Shown here in pieces: positions 1-9,272 of a DNA stretch of 64,000 bases. Position 1 is the first letter of the stretch. Every line of letters starts with the position of its first letter. The position numbers and the translations under genes are program-made. This stretch comes from Sphingobium arseniciresistens (lineage in GTDB: Bacteria; Pseudomonadota; Alphaproteobacteria; Sphingomonadales; Sphingomonadaceae). Where the stretch lies: contig JARFNK010000001.1 in the NCBI GenBank assembly GCA_029167225.1, forward strand, positions 1 to 64,000. Reading direction: 5' to 3'. Below the pieces are notes generated by a model. It did not search any database. It was not told the DNA's origin and saw only the letters and a list, made by a program, of their open reading frames with translations.

Positions 1-281
1 ATCGCGGTAGCAACCTGAGTGAACGACCACTCTTGAGTGAGTCAAGTTATCGTTGGAACGACAGAAACTGGTCGATGAGCGATAGGCAGCTATTTCCGCC
101 CACGGTCGTGCCGCCTGCCCTAAAGACGACCGGCGGTTATCCCTTCTTACCCGCCGGTAAGCCGACATTCCGAAATCGGCCCAGGCCCGACATTCCTGCG
201 AACCGCGTTCGTCGAATTTTCAAGGAGACCGGGATGATCTGCAATGTCGGCTTGATTTACCGCGCCGCCGAAACGCCGTTG

Positions 282-310
282 TTGACAGCGGCACGTTCAC
301 GCGCATTATT
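282..310 (+). promoter_or_regulatory. Putative sigma70-type promoter of the chromate operon
   Basis: TTGACA at 282-287 and ATTATT at 305-310 are separated by 17 nt, a good housekeeping-type match, and lie about 80 nt before the ChrB-like start. The rest of 1-388 holds no gene I can support. Confidence 0.5.
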
Positions 311-388
311 CATGCCATGGGGATCGCGATCACCCCATGAGGCGACAGGCTGAAGTATCGCGTCCTGCTTGAAACCCGAGGACGCGTC

Positions 389-1240
389 ATGCCTGCCCTA
401 AACACGATATCCGTAGACAAGCTCGTGCGCCTGATCGGCACGCCCACCGCGCCAATCATCATCGACGTGCGTACGCATGAAGATTTTGCTGCCGATGCCC
501 GGCTGATTCCGGGCGCAGTTCACCGGCCCTGGGCCGACATCGTCAGCTGGGCCGCCGATTATCGGGGCAAGCCGGTGGTCGTCATATGCTCGAACGGCAA
601 TCAGCTCAGTCAAGGAGCAGCGGCCTGGCTCCGGCAGGAAGGCGCCGATGCCGAAGCACTGGACGGGGGCCTCAAGGCCTGGAGCGATGGGGGCCATCCT
701 CTCGTTCCGGAAAGCGCGCTTCCCAAGCGCGATGCAAAGGGGCGAACGGTTTGGGTGACGCGGGCTCGGCCCAAGGTCGATCGCATTGCCTGTCCATGGC
801 TGATTCGACGCTTCGTCGATCCCAACGCGGTTTTCCTGTTCGTGGCGCCCGGCGATGTTGTCGGCGTTGCCGAGCGATATGACGCTGCGCCATTCGACAT
901 TGAAGCAGACGGCATCACCTGGAGCCATGAAGGCGAACGCTGCACATTCGATGTCATGCTCGACGGCCTAGGCCTCTCGAGCGTGAAGCCGCTTGCACAT
1001 CTGGCGATGATCGTGCGTGGTGCCGACACCGGGCGCCCCGATATCAGCCCCGAAGCGGCGGGCCTGGTCGCCATGTCGCTCGGCCTCTCGCGCATGTACG
1101 CCGACGATCTCGAACAACTCGACGCCGGCATGCTGTTATATGATGCCCTGTATCGCTGGTGCCGGGACGCGACCGGCGAGACCCATGATTGGGTGTCGCA
1201 TCAACCGAAAGGCGCCCGCGCGAAGCCGGTGGCAGCATGA
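389..1240 (+). CDS. Rhodanese-ChrB fusion, chromate resistance protein
   Basis: The protein has 283 residues. Residues 1-105 form a rhodanese-like domain (IIIDVRTHEDF, then VVICSNGNQLS with Cys in the active-site loop). Residues about 115-270 match the ChrB-type chromate resistance domain (RPKVDRIACPWLIRRFVDP, then a WSHEGERCTFDVML segment). ChrB-type proteins accompany the ChrA chromate exporter and are reported as chromate-responsive regulators or accessory resistance proteins; the rhodanese fusion could add sulfur or redox chemistry (inference). Its stop overlaps the chrA start by ATGA, so the two are translationally coupled. The start is supported by a GAGGA-type sequence upstream. Confidence 0.85.
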   Translation: MPALNTISVDKLVRLIGTPTAPIIIDVRTHEDFAADARLIPGAVHRPWADIVSWAADYRGKPVVVICSNGNQLSQGAAAWLRQEGADAEALDGGLKAWSDGGHPLVPESALPKRDAKGRTVWVTRARPKVDRIACPWLIRRFVDPNAVFLFVAPGDVVGVAERYDAAPFDIEADGITWSHEGERCTFDVMLDGLGLSSVKPLAHLAMIVRGADTGRPDISPEAAGLVAMSLGLSRMYADDLEQLDAGMLLYDALYRWCRDATGETHDWVSHQPKGARAKPVAA

Positions 1241-2649
1241 GTACGGTGCCTGTGGACGCGATCTCCGTGTCAGTGCCAGGGCCTGATCGCCCCCCGCCCG
1301 TCTCGCTCGGCGAGGCCTTCTGGGTCTGGCTAAGGATCGCTGCACTGTCTTTTGGTGGCCCGGCCGGACAGATCGCGGTGATGCATCGCATTCTCGTCGA
1401 CGAGAAGCGCTGGATTGGCGAGCATCGGTTCCTGCACGCGCTCAACTATTGCATGCTGCTTCCCGGGCCGGAGGCGCAGCAGCTAGCGACCTATATCGGC
1501 TGGCTGATGCACAAGACGCGAGGCGGCATAGTGGCGGGCACGCTGTTCGTGCTACCCGGCGCCATCTCGATCATGGCCTTGAGCTGGATCTATGCGCTCT
1601 ATGGCCGCGTCGGCATCATATCTGCGCTGTTCTTCGGCCTAAAATCCGCTGTGCTCGCCGTGGTGCTGCAGGCGGTAGTCCGGATCGGGAGCCGGTCGCT
1701 CAAGAACAACGTCATGCGCGGCCTGGCCGTGGCCGCCTTCCTGTTGATCTTCTTCGTCGGCGTGCCCTTTCCCATCATCGTGCTGGGCGCCGGGCTGATC
1801 GGTTTTTTCGGTGGCCGAGCGGGCGTTGACGCATTTCAGGTGGGGGGCGGACACGCTGCCGCAAAAGGGAGGATTGTCGCGGATGCGGACACGCTGCTCG
1901 GCGAAGAGCTCCCCGCCCATGCTGTCCCCACAATCGGCCAGTCTCTGGGCCAGGCATGTCTATGGCTCCTACTCTGGCTTATGCCAGTCGGCGCCCTGAC
2001 ATTGCTGGGTCAAGGCAATGTCTTCACCCAGATCGCGACATTTTTCTCGACGATGGCGGTCGTGACCTTTGGCGGCGCCTATGCGGTGCTCGCCTATGTC
2101 GCGCAACAGGCAGTCGAGGGCTATCACTGGCTGGCTCCCACCGAGATGCTGGATGGGCTCGGCATGGCGGAGACGACACCTGGGCCACTCATCATGGTGC
2201 TGCAATTCGTCGGTTTCATGGGTGCCTTTCGCAACCCCGGCACGCTCTCGCCGCTGCTTGCAGGCACTTTGGGCGGGTTGCTCGCGACCTGGGTGACGTT
2301 CATCCCCTGCTTCTTATGGATATTCCTTGGTGCGCCCTTCATCGAGCGCATGCGTGGCAACAAGGCTTTGTCGGGAGCGCTGTCGGCCATCACGGCTGCG
2401 GTTGTCGGTGTCGTGCTGAACCTTGCCATCTGGTTCGCGATCCATACTCTTTTCCGAAAGGTTGCGCCGCTGCGCGCCGGTCCGCTTCACTTTGACATGC
2501 CGATCCTGGCCAGCATTGACCCGTGGGCACTGACGATATCGGTGGCTGCGATCTTCGCCATGTTTCGGCTCAAGCTCGGCATCTTCACCACGTTGGGCGG
2601 CGCTTCGGCCGCCGGAATCGCGCTTCATCTCTCCGGTCTCGTTGCGTGA
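1237..2649 (+). CDS. chrA: Chromate transporter ChrA (CHR family, long form)
   Basis: An integral membrane protein of 470 residues with the two homologous halves of long CHR transporters. The first half carries FGGPAGQIAVMH and LLPGPEAQQLATYIG near residues 35-85; the second carries FGGAYAVLAYVAQQ and ETTPGPLIMVLQFVG. About ten hydrophobic segments are visible. CHR proteins export chromate from the cytoplasm. I chose the ATG at 1237 because it overlaps the upstream stop (ATGA); a longer upstream reading only adds a non-conserved tail. Confidence 0.92.
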   Translation: MSTVPVDAISVSVPGPDRPPPVSLGEAFWVWLRIAALSFGGPAGQIAVMHRILVDEKRWIGEHRFLHALNYCMLLPGPEAQQLATYIGWLMHKTRGGIVAGTLFVLPGAISIMALSWIYALYGRVGIISALFFGLKSAVLAVVLQAVVRIGSRSLKNNVMRGLAVAAFLLIFFVGVPFPIIVLGAGLIGFFGGRAGVDAFQVGGGHAAAKGRIVADADTLLGEELPAHAVPTIGQSLGQACLWLLLWLMPVGALTLLGQGNVFTQIATFFSTMAVVTFGGAYAVLAYVAQQAVEGYHWLAPTEMLDGLGMAETTPGPLIMVLQFVGFMGAFRNPGTLSPLLAGTLGGLLATWVTFIPCFLWIFLGAPFIERMRGNKALSGALSAITAAVVGVVLNLAIWFAIHTLFRKVAPLRAGPLHFDMPILASIDPWALTISVAAIFAMFRLKLGIFTTLGGASAAGIALHLSGLVA

Positions 2650-2678
2650 CCAGCCGGGCATTTCAGCAGGAGCGCCCC

Positions 2679-3393
2679 ATGACCGATCCGATGATCGACC
2701 GCCGCAATCTGCTGACAGCCGGCGCCATGATGACCGTCGGTTCATCCGCCCTCCTCTCCACCGGGGCGCCGCGCAGGCGCAGGCGCCGACCGCGCTGCCC
2801 GGGCGGCCTTTCTCACCGCAGCCCCTGACGCTGCCGTTCGATCCGAAGACGATCACCGGCATGTCCAAGCGCCTCCTGCTGAGCCATCACGACAACAATT
2901 ATGTTGGTGCCGTGAAGCGATTGGCCGCGATCAGCGCCCAATTTGCCGGCTCGATGCCGCAAAGGTGCCTTGGGTTCACGATCAACGGCCTCAAGCGGGA
3001 AGAACTGATCGCGTGGAACTCGATGATCCTGCACGAGCTGTACTTCGCCGGGCTCGGCGCGGCTTCGCAGCCCGGGCGCCGACTTGCCCAGTTGATCGAG
3101 CGGGACTTCGGAAGCCACGATCGCGGGGCTGCGGCGTTTGCTGGCATGGGCAAGGCGCTCGGCGGCGGATCGGGCTGGGTCCTGCTGCAATGGAGCCATA
3201 GAGACGATCGCCTGACCAACCAGTGGGCAGCCGACCACACCGCGACGCTCGCCGGATCGACTCCGATCCTCGCGCTCGACATGTACGAGCACGCTTATGC
3301 TCTGGATTACAGCGCGAAGGCAGGTGACTATGTCGACACTACGGAAGCAAAAATGCCACGAAGCGCTTCCACGCCCGTTCCGGTCGCCCTTGA
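2679..3393 (+). pseudogene. Broken exported Fe/Mn superoxide dismutase
   Basis: The start (ATG 2679, after AGCAGGAG) gives a twin-arginine-like signal, DRRNLLTAGAMM, up to about 2764. The SOD body then continues in another frame: LPFDPKTITGMSKRLLLSHHDNNYVGAV, HELYFAGLG, and the metal-site stretch LDMYEHAYALDY. Near 3345 the frame changes again, and the plausible end (NATKRFHARSGRP) stops at 3391-3393. Both changes are equivalent to loss of one base, in a GC-rich run and near an A run. Either the gene is inactivated or the assembly has errors here. The SOD family call is firm; the functional state is not. Confidence 0.75.
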
Positions 3394-3573
3394 CTCGGTG
3401 GCGAGGGAGGAGCAATCGCCGCCCGTCGGCACGAGATTCACCGACGATCAGGAAAGCCCATCAACCATGCCAAGCGACAGTAGTCGATTGTCCTCGCCGT
3501 TGACGGCCACCAGCCGAGCCTGATCCTTCAGTCTCGCCCGGTTGCTGCCCAACGGCGACCAAAGAGGTGAGAC

Positions 3574-3693
3574 ATGACCACAATTCCCGTTTTTCGGGAT
3601 GTGAGCGTTCTTCGGTGCCTTGCACGCGGGGACAGCCACATCATGAAGATGTTCGCCCATCCACTCCTCCATGTCGGGGAGGACGGCGCATGA
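3574..3693 (+). CDS. Short leader ORF coupled to mgtC
   Basis: A 39-residue ORF starts at ATG 3574 after a strong GAGGTGAG ribosome site and ends in an ATGA overlap with the mgtC start. The peptide (starting MTTIPVFRDVSVL, ending GEDGA) has no family I recognise and no signal peptide. The coupling suggests that its translation sets mgtC translation. In enteric bacteria mgtC has regulatory leader ORFs; a parallel here is inference only. Confidence 0.5.
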   Translation: MTTIPVFRDVSVLRCLARGDSHIMKMFAHPLLHVGEDGA

Positions 3694-4409
3694 ACCAATC
3701 CCTATTCGCGCTGGATTTCGCGGCGCTGGCGACCAGTTTCGCCTGTCTCACCACGGCGTTCATACTCGGAGCGGTCATTGGGCTGGAGCGTCAGTGGCGC
3801 CAGCGGACAGCAGGACTGCGCACCAACGTACTGGTTGCGGTGGGCGCGGCGGCGTTCGTCGATCTGGGTCTTCGTACAGCAGGGGCCGATGGTGGGGTGC
3901 GAGTGGTATCCTATGTCGTTTCCGGCATCGGTTTCCTGGGCGCGGGCGTCATCATGAAAGAGGGCACGCAAGTGCGTGGCCTCAATACGGCGGCGACGCT
4001 CTGGGCATCAGCGGCGGTCGGCTGTTTTGCCGGTGGCCGGCAACTGGCCGAAGCCGTCCTCGTTGCCGGCTTTGTCCTTGCTGGCAACACATTGCTCCGC
4101 CCGCTGGTGGAATTCGTGAACCGCCGCCCCATTGAACATGAGCACACCGAGGCACTGTACCGTGTCCACCTCATCTGCGCGCCCGGTGGCGTAACGGATG
4201 CCCGCGATCTGCTCTTCGACGAACTGGGGCAACTGCACTACCCGATCCGGGAGATAGAGACCCTGTCGGATGGAGACGATGCCGTCGAACTGGCGGCCGT
4301 CCTGGTTCCCAGCAGCGCAAATCCCGTCGATCTCGACGCCATCGTCGATCATCTCTCACGACATGCCGGCGTCAAGAGCGCGACATGGACCGTGAGTACG
4401 ACCAACTGA
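3690..4409 (+). CDS. mgtC: MgtC/SapB family inner-membrane protein
   Basis: The protein has 239 residues. The N-terminal membrane domain contains the family signatures GAVIGLERQWRQRTAGLRTN, SGIGFLGAGVIMKE and GLNTAATLWASAAVG (residues about 20-120, four or five membrane segments). A soluble ACT-like C-terminal region follows (residues about 150-235). Family members are linked to low-magnesium survival and modulation of membrane ATP synthase; they are not established magnesium pumps. The ATG at 3690 is preceded by GGGGAGGAC and overlaps the leader ORF. The ABC transporter genes follow after 48 nt, and corA is nearby. Confidence 0.88.
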   Translation: MNQSLFALDFAALATSFACLTTAFILGAVIGLERQWRQRTAGLRTNVLVAVGAAAFVDLGLRTAGADGGVRVVSYVVSGIGFLGAGVIMKEGTQVRGLNTAATLWASAAVGCFAGGRQLAEAVLVAGFVLAGNTLLRPLVEFVNRRPIEHEHTEALYRVHLICAPGGVTDARDLLFDELGQLHYPIREIETLSDGDDAVELAAVLVPSSANPVDLDAIVDHLSRHAGVKSATWTVSTTN

Positions 4410-4457
4410 CGGCCCTGCCCCTTCATCATTCCTGCCAATTGCCAAGCGAGACGAGCC

Positions 4458-6203
4458 ATGAGCATCGCCAAGCCCCGGTTCCAAAGACTTCCGACCTTTT
4501 CGCGCATGCTCAGCCTCGCGGCCCCGAACGGAGCCGATGCCATTGCGTTCCTGTTACTCGCCGGCTCGGCGATCATGGTCCTGCGCGGTGCGGAGGGCAT
4601 GGTCGAACCGCTTTCGCGGCTGCGCATCGCGCCCGTATCGCTCGATCCTATCAATCTGCCCGCCTATGCACTGCGGACGACGCTCCGCATGTTTGCCGCC
4701 TTGTTCGCGAGCCTCGTCTTCACGCTGGTCGTTGCGACGCTGGCCGCGCGTAGTCGCCGCGCCGAGCAGATCATCGTACCCGCGCTCGACATCCTGCAAT
4801 CGGTCCCGATCCTCGGGTTCCTGACCTTCACCGTCACCTTCTTCATGGGCCTGTTCCCGGGGCAACAGCTTGGCGTCGAACTGGCGGCGATCTTTGCCAT
4901 CTTCACCAGTCAGGCGTGGAACATGGCGTTCAGCTTCTATCAGTCCCTACGCTCCATCCCGTCCGACCTTGAGGAGGTATCCCGTGGGTTCAGTCTTTCG
5001 CCCCTGCGCCGTTTCCTGAAGCTGGAATTGCCCTTCGCAACGCCGGGATTGGTCTGGAACGCCATGATGTCCATGTCGGGCGGCTGGTTCTTCATTGTGG
5101 CATCGGAGGCGATCACGGTCGGCAACACGACGGTGGCCTTGCCCGGTATCGGATCGTGGCTCGCCCTCGCCATCCACGCGCGGGATTTCGCAGCGGTCGG
5201 CTGGGCAGTCGCGACAATGGCGCTGGTCATCCTCGCCTATGACCAACTCGTCTTCCGGCCCGTCGTGGCTTGGGCCGACCGCTTCCGGTTCGAGCAAACG
5301 GCGAGCAGCGAGCGTCCCCGCTCCTGGGTCTACGACCTGCTGCGCAGAACCCGGCTGCTCCAGCTGACCTTCCGTCCGGCTTCGACACTGGTCCGTTGCC
5401 TCCTGTGGTTGGAGGGGACCGGGCGACGGCAGCGGGTTGGCGCTTCGCAGACGAATGGCCGTATCGGGGATCTCCTGTGGAAGATCGCCGTTGGCACCGC
5501 GCTGCTCCTCGCCGCCTGGACGATCTTTGAATATGTCAACCGGACGCTCAACTGGGCCGATGCGCGGACGGTTCTTGGCGCGGCCTGCCTGACGATGCTG
5601 CGGGTGCTGGTACTCATCGCGCTGGCGAGTTGCATCTGGGTTCCAGTGGGCGTCTGGATCGGGCTCCGCCCCCAATGGGCGGAACGGCTCCAGCCTATCG
5701 CCCAATTCCTCGCAGCCTTTCCAGCCAACGTGCTTTTTCCGTTCGTGGTGATCGCCATCGTACACTGGCGGCTTAATGCCGACATCTGGCTGTCGCCCCT
5801 GATGATCCTGGGCACGCAATGGTACATATTGTTCAACGTCATTGCCGGGGCCAGCGCAATCCCGACAGACCTTCGTGAGGCGGCGGGGCTGTTCCATGTC
5901 CATGGCTGGCAATGGTGGCGGCAAGTCGCCCTGCCCGGCATATTCCCCTATTATGTGACAGGCGCGCTGACGGCATCCGGTGGCTCGTGGAATGCCAGCA
6001 TTGTGGCGGAAGCGGTGTCCTGGGGCGACCGCCATCTGCGCGCGTCCGGCCTTGGCTCCTACATTGCGGATGCCACGACGGCGGGCGACTTTCCCCGCGT
6101 AGCGCTGGGCATTGCCGTCATGTCCCTCTTCGTCATTGCCTTCAACCGGCTGCTCTGGCGGCCTCTCTATCGCTTCTCAGAACGACGCCTGCGCCTCGCC
6201 TGA
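4458..6203 (+). CDS. ABC transporter permease, NitT/TauT type, two fused permease domains
   Basis: A membrane protein of 581 residues with two BPD_transp_1-like halves, residues about 70-270 and 365-570. Each half carries an EAA-like loop (SDLEEVSRGFSLSPLRRFLKLELPFATPG and TDLREAAGLFHVHGWQWWRQVALPGIFPYY). It forms the channel of an importer of the nitrate/sulfonate/taurine class. No periplasmic binding protein gene lies nearby, so the substrate is unknown. The ATPase starts 18 nt downstream. Confidence 0.85.
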   Translation: MSIAKPRFQRLPTFSRMLSLAAPNGADAIAFLLLAGSAIMVLRGAEGMVEPLSRLRIAPVSLDPINLPAYALRTTLRMFAALFASLVFTLVVATLAARSRRAEQIIVPALDILQSVPILGFLTFTVTFFMGLFPGQQLGVELAAIFAIFTSQAWNMAFSFYQSLRSIPSDLEEVSRGFSLSPLRRFLKLELPFATPGLVWNAMMSMSGGWFFIVASEAITVGNTTVALPGIGSWLALAIHARDFAAVGWAVATMALVILAYDQLVFRPVVAWADRFRFEQTASSERPRSWVYDLLRRTRLLQLTFRPASTLVRCLLWLEGTGRRQRVGASQTNGRIGDLLWKIAVGTALLLAAWTIFEYVNRTLNWADARTVLGAACLTMLRVLVLIALASCIWVPVGVWIGLRPQWAERLQPIAQFLAAFPANVLFPFVVIAIVHWRLNADIWLSPLMILGTQWYILFNVIAGASAIPTDLREAAGLFHVHGWQWWRQVALPGIFPYYVTGALTASGGSWNASIVAEAVSWGDRHLRASGLGSYIADATTAGDFPRVALGIAVMSLFVIAFNRLLWRPLYRFSERRLRLA

Positions 6204-6221
6204 CCGTCAAGGAGACCCATT

Positions 6222-7529
6222 ATGGCAACCATTTTCTCCCGCAAGACGCTCGTCCAGGTAGAGGGACTGCGCCACTATTTCGGTTCGGCAGCAAGGCGAG
6301 GCACGCCCGTCATCGACGGCGTGGACCTCACGCTCCATGAAGGCGAGATCGTCGGTTTGCTGGGGCGTTCCGGCTCCGGCAAATCCACCCTGCTGCGGTC
6401 CATCGCCGGATTGATACAGCCAGACGAGGGACAGGTGCATTTTGCGCCAGATCCCGAACGCCGCACACCCGATATCGCCATGGTGTTCCAGACCTTCGCG
6501 CTTTTTCCGTGGCTGACGGTGCTCCAGAATGTCGAACTGGGCCTGGAAGCGCTCAAGGTTCCCGCGCAGGAACGCCGCACGCGCGCACTTTCTGCTATCG
6601 ACCTTATCGGTCTTGACGGGTTCGAGAATGCCTACCCCAAAGAACTGTCGGGCGGCATGCGCCAGCGCGTCGGCCTTGCCCGCGCGATCGTGGTGGACCC
6701 GGCGCTGTTGCTCCTCGACGAGCCTTTCTCCGCGCTCGATGTCCTGACGGCGGAGACGCTTCGGACCGATCTTCTCGATCTCTGGTTCGAAGGACGCATG
6801 GCGATCCGTTCGATGCTGATCGTCACCCATAATATCGAGGAGGCTGTGCTGATGTGCGATCGCATCCTCGTCTTCTCTTCCAATCCGGGGAGGATCGCCG
6901 CGGAGATCCTGGTGGATCTGCCGCAGCCGCGTGACCGGCTCGACCCGGCGTTCCGCGCGCTGGTGGAGCAGATCTATGCCCGCATGACCGCTCGCGCGCC
7001 AACGCAGTCACCAAGCGAAGGCCTCTTCCCCGGCATGGGTATCGCGATGATATTGCCACGGGTGTCGACCAACAGCCTTGCTGGTCTGATCGAGGAAGTC
7101 GATGGCGCGCCCTTTGATGGACGTGCCAGTCTTGCCGAACTGGCAGACTCCCTCCAACTTGAGGTGGACGCCTTGCTGCCCATGGCAGAGACCCTCCAAC
7201 TCTTGCGCTTTGCCGAGTTGACGGGCGCCGACATTCTGCTGACGGCAGAGGCGCGGCGCTACGCCGTTGCAGAGGTCGATGCCCGCAAGGCTCAATTCGC
7301 ACAGGCTCTTCTGGCCCATGTGCCACTTGCCGGACATATCCGGCGCATCCTCGACGATCGCTCCAGCCATATCGCCCCCGCCCGTCGTTTTCGCGACGAG
7401 CTGGAGGACTATATGTCCCCTGCGTCGGCCGCAGAAACGCTCGCGACAGTCACGCTTTGGGGGCGATATGCAGAAATCTTCGCTTATGATGAGGATGCAG
7501 ATCTCTTCACGCTTGAAGATCCCCGCTGA
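6222..7529 (+). CDS. ABC transporter ATPase with C-terminal AAA-associated domain
   Basis: The protein has 435 residues. The nucleotide-binding domain (residues about 1-250) shows Walker A GRSGSGKS, Q-loop VFQTFALFPW, signature LSGGMRQR, Walker B ALLLLDEPFSALD and switch VTHN. The remaining 170 residues, from about 270, match the AAA-associated C-terminal domain found on some NitT/TauT-type ATPases, whose role is probably regulatory. It energises the two-domain permease encoded just upstream. Its stop overlaps the next start (TGATG), so the four genes mgtC to 8206 look like one operon. Confidence 0.88.
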   Translation: MATIFSRKTLVQVEGLRHYFGSAARRGTPVIDGVDLTLHEGEIVGLLGRSGSGKSTLLRSIAGLIQPDEGQVHFAPDPERRTPDIAMVFQTFALFPWLTVLQNVELGLEALKVPAQERRTRALSAIDLIGLDGFENAYPKELSGGMRQRVGLARAIVVDPALLLLDEPFSALDVLTAETLRTDLLDLWFEGRMAIRSMLIVTHNIEEAVLMCDRILVFSSNPGRIAAEILVDLPQPRDRLDPAFRALVEQIYARMTARAPTQSPSEGLFPGMGIAMILPRVSTNSLAGLIEEVDGAPFDGRASLAELADSLQLEVDALLPMAETLQLLRFAELTGADILLTAEARRYAVAEVDARKAQFAQALLAHVPLAGHIRRILDDRSSHIAPARRFRDELEDYMSPASAAETLATVTLWGRYAEIFAYDEDADLFTLEDPR

Positions 7530-8206
7530 TGCGCGGCTTCCGTCTGGCGATGACGGCCCTGCTGGTGCTTCTGCCCGCTCCGGCCCTCGCGGCGGGCGGG
7601 GCGCATATCGTCGATGACGCGGCGGTTGAAGAACCCGGCCAATGCCATTTCGAGAACTGGGCGACCCTGGCAAGCGGCCATGCCGGTCTCGCCAATGTGT
7701 CGCCTGCCTGTACGCTCCGCTCTTTGCCGATGGTCGAACTGGGTGGATTCATTGCCCATGGCTGGACGCTCGACAACGATGACACACTGATAGGCCTGTC
7801 GCCCAAGCTGATGTTGCGGTCGGAAGACAGGGGGATCGGCGTCGGGATCGCTACGAGCCTGGCCTATGGGATTGACCGCCGCCGACTTGAGACAGCGTCA
7901 GCCATCGCTGCGCTGACCGTGCCCGCATCGATGGGCCTGCGCATCAACCTGAATGGCGGGTGGCAGTGGTCGCGGATTGGGACGAAGCACGACCTGTTCG
8001 TCGGCGCACAGGCCGAGGTCGCGCTGACGGACAACCTCATATGGATGGGAGAGGCCTTCGCGCGCGCGCAAGGCAAGATGGGCGAACAGGTCGGCCTGCG
8101 ATGGACCAGCGCTGGTGGCGGGATGGACATAGACTTGCTGGCCGGACGCTATCTGGATGGCGCCACTCCCAATGCCGTTACCCTGGGGATCACCCTGCGC
8201 CCTTGA
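7529..8206 (+). CDS. Exported protein, probably outer-membrane or periplasmic
   Basis: The protein has 225 residues. A signal peptide (MRGFRLAMTALLVLLPAPALA, cleavage after residue 21-22) is followed by alternating polar/hydrophobic strands ending in GITLRP, which suggests a beta-rich, possibly barrel, structure. Two Cys residues (about 37 and 58) could form a disulfide. It is the last gene of the transport operon, so it may help the substrate cross the outer envelope (inference). I do not recognise the family. Confidence 0.6.
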   Translation: MRGFRLAMTALLVLLPAPALAAGGAHIVDDAAVEEPGQCHFENWATLASGHAGLANVSPACTLRSLPMVELGGFIAHGWTLDNDDTLIGLSPKLMLRSEDRGIGVGIATSLAYGIDRRRLETASAIAALTVPASMGLRINLNGGWQWSRIGTKHDLFVGAQAEVALTDNLIWMGEAFARAQGKMGEQVGLRWTSAGGGMDIDLLAGRYLDGATPNAVTLGITLRP

Positions 8207-8229
8207 ACAGGGCTCGATCGCTTATCGGA

Positions 8230-9198
8230 TCATAGCCATCTGACCCGCTTGAACTGAATATAGAGAAGCGTGCAGGCGCAAAGGATGACTCCCAGCACGA
8301 CGAAATAGCCATATGTCGTCTTCAACTCGGGCATGTGCTCGAAATTCATGCCATATATCCCCGCGATGGCGGTAGGCACCGCCAGGATCGCCGCCCAGGC
8401 GGCAAGCTGGCGGGTGATAACGCCGGTCCGCTGTTGCTCCAGCAAATTGCTGAACTCGAACACCGAATTGAGGATTTCGCGCAGGTCATCGACCATCGTC
8501 TGCACGCGGCGCACATGATCGCGCACGTCGCTGAAATAGGGCCGCGCTTCTTTGTCGATGCATGGCAGGTCCATCTTCACGAATTTGGTCGCGACCTCGT
8601 TCATCGGTGCGAGGATCCGTTGGAACCGGATCAGTTGGCGCCGCAAATTGAAAATGCGGGTTATCTCGTCGCGGCCAAGGAAACTGTCGATCGTGCGCTG
8701 TTCCATGGCGAGCACCTCTTCTTCTATCCCTTCGACGATCGGCAGGAAGCCATCGACGATGAAGTCCAGAATGGCATGGAGCACATAATCGACGCCATGA
8801 ACGAGCTGGGTCGGCATCGCCTCCAGTTCATGCCGGAGCAGGCTATGCGCGCGGGCTGACCCATGCCGCACGCTGATGATATGGCTATGGCCGACGAAAA
8901 TTGCGGTTTCGCCATAGGCGATTACGCCGTCTTCCACATGGGCCGTGCGGGCAACGACGAAAAGCTGGTCGCCATAAATGTCGACCTTGGGCAGTTGATC
9001 CGCCTTGATCGCATCCTCCACGGCAAGGGGATGCAGGTTATAGCTCTGCTGGAGAGTCCGCATTTCCTCCAGCGTGGGATCGGCAACGCCGATCCAGACA
9101 AACTCCGATTTTTCCTGCGCACAGTCGATCTTCTCTTCGATCGGCACTTCGCGGACACGTTTGCCGTCGCGATAGAGAAAGGCAGCAATCACTGTCAT
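8230..9198 (-). CDS. corA: Magnesium/cobalt transporter CorA
   Basis: The protein has 322 residues. A large cytoplasmic N-terminal domain (1-260) is followed by two membrane helices. The diagnostic YGMNF motif sits at residues 282-286 at the end of the first helix, followed by the loop EHMPELKTTYGY. CorA pentamers conduct Mg2+ and other divalent cations. A GAGG ribosome site precedes the start. It converges with the mgtC/ABC operon, and the two may share a metal-homeostasis context. Confidence 0.93.
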   Translation of the reverse strand: MTVIAAFLYRDGKRVREVPIEEKIDCAQEKSEFVWIGVADPTLEEMRTLQQSYNLHPLAVEDAIKADQLPKVDIYGDQLFVVARTAHVEDGVIAYGETAIFVGHSHIISVRHGSARAHSLLRHELEAMPTQLVHGVDYVLHAILDFIVDGFLPIVEGIEEEVLAMEQRTIDSFLGRDEITRIFNLRRQLIRFQRILAPMNEVATKFVKMDLPCIDKEARPYFSDVRDHVRRVQTMVDDLREILNSVFEFSNLLEQQRTGVITRQLAAWAAILAVPTAIAGIYGMNFEHMPELKTTYGYFVVLGVILCACTLLYIQFKRVRWL

Positions 9199-9272
9199 AG
9201 GAACCTCGAAACCTCATCGAACCCGCCGCTGGGCGAAATGATCCTTATGGCCGTTATCGGCTGCTTGCCAGC

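Noticed and set aside
33-353. 106-codon plus-strand ORF before the chromate operon
   Set aside because: No ribosome site, composition unlike coding DNA, and it contains the likely operon promoter.
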